NCBI GenBank assembly: GCA_902806575.1
Contig: CADCXD010000002.1
Coordinates: 2,728,001 to 2,792,000, forward strand
DNA length: 64,000 nt
Reading direction: 5' to 3'
DNA from: Jackrogersella multiformis
Lineage: Eukaryota > Ascomycota > Sordariomycetes > Xylariales > Hypoxylaceae
Part shown: piece by piece, positions 59,006 to 64,000 of the stretch
Numbering within the stretch: the stretch's first letter is position 1
Layout of the letters: each line of letters begins with the position of its first letter
The notes under the pieces: generated by a model
Databases searched by the model: none
What the model was told of the DNA's origin: nothing
What the model saw: the letters and a program-made list of their open reading frames with translations, nothing else
Made by a program: the position numbers and the translations under genes

Positions 59006-59582
59006 GGTATAAAATAGAGGAGCTGTATACGTGTACCTAATGTATATAATGTTTATCTTATCACTTATTATATTACAACAATCATTTTCTATAAAAATAA
59101 TCGTATATATATATTTTTACCTAAGTACCTATATGTTCCTAGTTTATGTATATAGATACTAGCCACAATACTTGAATTAGGTAAGCATTTAATCACTGTA
59201 CATTTACTGTACCTGTACGGTGTACCTAGTGTGGGATTTAAACAGGACGCTAATGAAAGTATAGCAAATCAGATATGTCCATCGCAGCCGGCACAGTGTT
59301 CGCGGACGGTAACCTTAAATAAGTGTGGATACAATTACAGGTTGTACATACGTAGTGTACTTAGAACCTTAGAATCTAAACTAAACTTTGTAAGTTCCCG
59401 ATCTTAAAAGTTGATTTATACTCAACCTCAACAACTCATCACAGATATCCATATATATCACATCGCAGTAAATGTCATAATTTGTCTTTCCATAAGAACA
59501 AGGTCTACTTTAGGTTAGGTACACCGCTATAAACCACCATCCTTAATTCAGAGTGAAAACGTCACAGAGATCTCTAAGCGCA

Positions 59583-60967
59583 ATGGCAACCCCAAACCAA
59601 TATCCTCAACAACCCCAACCTCCCCAGCATCCTCTAGAGATCCTGGACAAGATGTTCAAGGAAGTAGTAAGTTATCCAATATTGTATATGATTCACAACA
59701 AACAACACCAAAAACCACATAGCTGACAATACCACCATAGCTTGTGCAGGCTGGGAAGCACCTTCAGACCAATGTTAAGGATGGCCCAAAGAATCCCGCC
59801 AGCGCAAACAACGCCGCGCGTATTAAGACAATGAATTCGTTGGCGACATATCATTATGCCTTGGACGATCTTGAGATCGAAATAGTAATTCTATCCATAT
59901 ATATCCTGTAGCAACCGTGAAGCTAATTTCGGCGATAGACGAGGGCAAAGGCTGTCGTCCTGAGAGACCTGGAGAAACTACGTGCCGCCCGAGCTCCCGC
60001 TCCAGCTCCCCCACAGCCTGTAGCGCCGCCGGCACCAATGATGGAATTGCCATCATCAGCAGCGCATACTATCAGTACTCCGGCTTTTGCCCCTAAGAAA
60101 GAGATCAAAACGGCTGCCCCGTTTCCCGATATGGGCATGGGTATGTCTAGTGACGTGGTTGATCTGACCTCCAGCGACAAGAAACCATCGCCGCGAGTCT
60201 CAGTTACTGCTATCAGGCCTCCTGCCAGGATAATTCAACCACCCAAGAACGACGTGAGGCCCTCGCCAAAGCAAGCACCAAAACCAACGCCGAAGCCAAG
60301 CCTACCCCCTAAAGTGACACCGGTCCCTGTGCCGCAGATTCCGCGGCCCCAAGTGTTCCAAGCCCCTCAACCGCCCATTGTAGGACCAGTCTCTGCGGCT
60401 CAATCTCAACCAGCAGCGCGTAATGTACAGCCGACCAGACATGTTCAGACTGCGCCAGCGGCACGGGCAACTCATGATCCTGCTATCAACGCCATGCCGA
60501 TACCTACCAACGCTACAGGAGGCGGTGCCAATGCGACAGGAGGCGGTGCCAATGCGACAGGAGGCAACGGTCCAAGCTTCACAGACATGCAGTTTTCCCT
60601 TGCGCCATCGAACAGCGAAGCACCGGGCGCACCTCCAGCCCCGATGCCCGAGTTCGATATAGCGACGTTTGCGCCGCAGGGCGGAGGCAACAGCATGATA
60701 CCTATACCTCTTAACAACCCCAGGCCCAGCAACGCAACGGGAGGCCAGAATACTAGAACAGAACCTCAGCAGCAACCGTCTAAGGAGCAGGACAAGACCG
60801 ATTCCAACCTTGACGACTTGTTCAACCTCGACACTGACAACGGCGCGGACGGCATGTTCGACTTAGGAAGTAGCGGCGTAAATGATAGCACCTTCGACGA
60901 CATGATGTACTTCGATAATAATGACACGGAGATGGCACAGTTCGACGAAGCCTACTTCCTTCCATAG
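59583..60967 (+). CDS. Acidic low-complexity nuclear-type protein, possible Mediator tail subunit
   Basis: Three exons (59583-59666, 59741-59884, 59939-60967) give 418 residues, all junctions GT-AG and in phase. The first about 90 residues form a helical region: HPLEILDKMFKEV, then YHYALDDLEIEITRAKAVVL followed by RDLEKLRAAR. The rest is Pro/Ala-rich and ends in acidic-hydrophobic patches (NLDDLFNLD, STFDDMMYFD, MAQFDEAYF) like activation domains. A helical N-terminus followed by such a tail resembles fungal Med2-like Mediator subunits. This is a resemblance in layout, not a firm family match. A 21-base coding repeat gives NATGGGA copies near residue 255-275. Confidence 0.7.
60509..60565 (+). 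repeat. 21-base coding tandem repeat (NATGGGA)
   Basis: Two full and one partial copy of a 21-base unit inside the preceding gene, encoding NATGGGA each. It is a likely site of length variation between strains. Confidence 0.85.
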
Positions 60968-62384
60968 TCATATTTCGAGTAGATGAGCGTCTTCTTGGAC
61001 GACATAAGGGGTTGGTTGAAGCAGACGATTGCAGCGCAAGCAGGTTTATAAACACCTAGCTTAGCCAATAGGATAGCACCACCCCCGTTGGTTGCCTAGG
61101 TACAATTAATCTATCTCCTTTCGAGGATAGCTCGAGCTGGAGTGGTTACGGCAAGAATGCCGGTACGGGGTTTACCGTCATATGGAATTGACAGGTTATG
61201 CTTAGGCTTGGATATCCATCGTACTACGGAACCTTCTTGTGTGTGTACGATTCTATATTCCACCCGCTCATGCTGCCTATCTACCTAGAGTTTTGTACCT
61301 ATATACTGTAGATTACCTGCCTCGGTACATTGCTGAGTATTGTCTACCGAGGACTGGGAAACTCAGGGGTAATTCCCAAAATAGAAACACATCGATACAG
61401 ATAGCTAAGCTACCTACCTAGGTAGATCATGATACTATATGTCGAATCCATTACCCAAAGCTCTACGGCACTGGATAATTTCAAACACAGCAAGGGTATG
61501 CTTACACACCCTTCAGCCAACGCCGGTGGACATGATCAAAACTGAAGAATAAATTTTGATAATTTCACTCGGCTACTTCTTGCTACTATTCCCTAATATC
61601 TTCGGCCACGTTGTCTGTTCTATGCGGACGCGAACCCTTTAAGTTACTGATAAGCACCCAGCATGCATATATACTCCTATGATAACATACAATACTAATG
61701 TGTTATCGCGCGAAGCTCGTTGATGACATTCCCAAGGCACATGCTGCCTACAAACTCTGCTGTAAGAACTCGCTCTTTTACGATGACGGAACTAACTACT
61801 TGAATTATGATATCTACCCGAAACCGAGCCTAGGAAGGTATATAATAACTGCGGGGTTGTCACCACGTACCTGTCACTATCACGGCCAGTTCCTCATCCT
61901 CTATCAGTGTAGACATAATTAGGTAAATCCCCCTTTCTACCTGAAGAAAACCACTATGGATACTTTCTTTCCTAGGACCATTAGTACATTGCTATATACA
62001 GCATAGTTATATCAACCAGCTCTACATAATAATAACGAACCATTCCGCGTCTAGCTACGATTCTCCGATTTCATTGCCAGCATACGATATAGCGTTTCCG
62101 GAAGACGCGGGAAGGCATACCTCCCAACATTAATAGAGAAGGAGGCTACCGTCTACACATCCAACACGCAGCAAGACCTCCTTGACGGGCCGTTCTCTCA
62201 TAGGTATATACTGACATTAAGATGTACCGTCCCATAATGGGAAAAAGGGGGTATCTGACCAACCTAGCTCCAGCTCCAGCCAAGCATCAACCAAACCCAC
62301 AACGACCAACCACACACACACATACATATATACACACATAAATCCAATACACACAACCCTCCCCTCTCCAAGACCCCCATCCAA
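60968..62384. other. Intergenic, no gene seen
   Basis: The 3' flanks of two convergent genes. One TACCTAGGTA at 61415-61424. The frame at 61698-61922 has no family resemblance. Confidence 0.55.
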
Positions 62385-63754
62385 TCACGGCCCCTGCGTA
62401 ACCTGAAACAAAGGCTTCAGCAGCTCCGGCACCTTCGCGTTCCTCAAGCCCTTCCAGTCGGCATCGAGGAGGCCCCAAGTCTCCTCTGCGCCGACGGCGC
62501 CCTGGCGCACGTAGTAGGAGCCCTGGAGGGCCCAGAGGGCCCACTCGCCGTCGTTGCCGGCGACGTAGTCGCGCAGGCACTGGAAGTAGGAGCTGTCGCC
62601 GTCGGAGAGGCCGTCGTTGGGGCCGCCGGCCATGCCGAAGCCGAACTCGGAGAGGATGAGGGGCGCGGTGTAGGCGCGGCCCTGGGCCAGGACGAAGCCG
62701 TCGAAGAGGCCGTAGGCGTCCTGCAGCGCGCCGCAGTCGCCCTTGGCCAGCGCGAACGTCACCGTGAACGAGTACGCGTGCCACTCCCACACGTGCTTGC
62801 CCTGCCACGCCGCCCAGTCGATGTTGCGGCCCGCGCGGATGTGCGTCAGGTCCGTCGCGCTCTGCGTCCCGCCCACGATGATGAGGAGGTCCGGGTTGGC
62901 CGCGTGCACGCGCGTCGCCCCCTGCTCCATGAAGTTGTACCAGTCCGCGCGCCCGTTGATGCCTTGCAGCAGCAGCTCCCGCACCTCGTTGCGCAGCGAC
63001 ATCCCGATTACCCCCGGCTGGGACACGGACCACGTGGCGATCGCCTGCAGCCCGTCCAGCCATTCTTGCGTCTTGAAGTACCGGCTGTTCAGGTCGGTGT
63101 ACCCGAAGCCTTGGTCCCACCATCCGTTGCCGTCGTCGAGGTTGCCTAGGAGTGGGTTAGTTGGCTAGTTAGTTCCGAGTTCTCCTTTCCCTGGGTAGGA
63201 TTTCGCCTCGAGGGAAGTGGGCTTAGAAGTTATGTAGTGAGATAGGTAAGGGCTGACTCACAGCACCAGCTAGCCTTGCTGACGTGGTTGTCGAGGATGG
63301 TCATCACGCCCCTCTTCCAGAGCGCCGCGATCACGGCCTCGAAGACCGAACGTGTGGTCGCGCCGCTGACGAACGGGTTATTCTCGGCGACCTGGGTGTA
63401 CATGCTATTCATATCAGTCACGGACACGCCGGCGGAACCGGCGGCGGCGGTGAACGAGTCCGAGACCAGGACGTCGGGGTTGAGAGCGTGGTCGATGGAG
63501 TACGTCAGACGCACGCAGTTGAAACCCTGCTGCTGGATGAAGTCGGCGATGTAGTCGACCGACTGCTTGTTCAGGCCCTCGGGGAGGTTCGCCTCTTGGT
63601 GGCCCGCCCAGTTGATACAACGCAGCTTGACGCGCTGGCCGTCCGCGTCCAGGATCCAGCGTGACGACGTCGAGAGCGGTAGCTTCTGAGCAGAAGTGAC
63701 GGCGGCTGGAAGTACGGCGGCGCCTAGGAACGCAAGGAGCGAGAACAGCTTCAT
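62385..63754 (-). CDS. Secreted glycoside hydrolase family 5 enzyme (cellulase superfamily)
   Basis: Two exons (63262-63754 and 62385-63145) give 417 residues. Residues 1 to about 22 are a signal peptide (MKLFSLLAFLGAAVLPAAVT). The GH5 barrel shows RCINWAGHQEANLPEGL, then MTILDNHVSKASWCC (strand 3-4 region), then MSLRNEVREL with the acid/base Glu218 after Arg-Asn. HAYSF follows, and the nucleophile Glu331 is in LILSEFGFG. No carbohydrate-binding module or linker is visible. It probably acts on plant-wall or fungal beta-glucans outside the cell, but the exact substrate cannot be read from sequence. The second exon is notably GC-rich. The start at 63754 is preferred over 63778 because it opens on the signal peptide. 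Confidence 0.93.
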
Positions 63755-64000
63755 CTTGACAGCGTAACTAGGGGACACCCGCGTAGAGAGAGGTTCGAGC
63801 TATGCCGTACCACGCTATTAGAGCTTTATAAAGCTAGGTAATTAGATGTCGGAGAATTTTCACATTGACGTCCTTTAAGTGAGCATCGATGCTGATCCTA
63901 GAATGACTGTAGTGAAGTAACGAGTAGCACAACTTAACACACGACTTTTGTTTGCTCCCACGATAGTTATTTGCATTAATCGTATTTCTAACGAGCATTG

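Larger units (their letters stand above)
56983..59582. other. Divergent promoter region with palindrome cluster; no gene
   Basis: About 2.6 kb between two divergent genes. The left 1.2 kb is A/G-rich on the plus strand with a GAGA run (57441-57475). Its minus-strand open frames (57307-58168) are Ser/Phe-rich low complexity and look like leader sequence. The right part holds a dense set of TACCTAGGTA palindromes. Confidence 0.5.

Noticed and set aside
62287..63123. Minus-strand 278-codon frame and plus-strand frames over the GH5 gene
   Set aside because: Arg/Gly-rich shadows of the GC-rich GH5 exon in other frames. The GH5 frame carries the catalytic motifs.
1..64000. tRNA, 5S rRNA, CRISPR arrays and bacterial-type operons
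   Set aside because: Scanning by eye for B-box-like GGTTCGA contexts and regular spacer arrays gave nothing convincing. This is eukaryotic nuclear DNA, so CRISPR and operons are not expected. A covariance-model search would be needed to exclude tRNAs.

Overview
This window is nuclear DNA of a filamentous ascomycete fungus, most likely a Sordariomycete (inference). The genes have several short introns, mostly 50-110 bp, with GT-AG borders and CTAAC-type branch points. The proteins are recognisably fungal: 2EXR domain, YAK1, Pub1-type RRM protein, large-subunit secreted catalase. One AT-rich block shows the C-to-T signature of repeat-induced point mutation (RIP). I rebuilt every gene model by hand by joining exons so that frame and family motifs agree. 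Nearly all models sum to a whole number of codons, but none has transcript support.

Left part (1-13.3 kb): the 3' end of an unidentified ORF, a RIP-mutated foldback element (1.9-2.6 kb), a Ty1/copia relic (3.1-3.4 kb), an eight-exon secreted catalase with two micro-exons (4.7-7.4 kb), then almost 6 kb with no recognisable gene. The 13.3-23.3 kb stretch holds a GC-rich secreted PI-PLC-like gene, the Rag GTPase GTR2, a MIF-superfamily protein with an internal tautomerase fold, and a four-helix membrane protein. These are separated by gene-poor spacers with short tandem repeats. A 5 kb spacer follows (23.3-28.5 kb).

The central block (28.5-51 kb) is a housekeeping neighbourhood: a 2EXR protein, RPC19 (Pol I/III), the complex I LYR subunit NDUFA6, BUD31, a ZNF511-type zinc-finger protein, EST1/SMG7, adenosine kinase, ribosomal protein uL2, an RRM protein and the kinase YAK1. 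Many are arranged as convergent or divergent pairs. The right part (51-64 kb) has a Pub1/TIA1-type RNA-binding protein, a low-complexity acidic protein that may be a Mediator-tail subunit, and a secreted GH5 glycoside hydrolase, again with long gene-free spacers.

The genes do not form a metabolic cluster. Several act in gene expression (RPC19, BUD31, uL2, Pub1, EST1, the RRM protein) or nutrient signalling (GTR2, YAK1). The strongest unexplained signal is a perfect 10-bp palindrome, TACCTAGGTA. I located 26 exact copies, all between genes and none in an exon.
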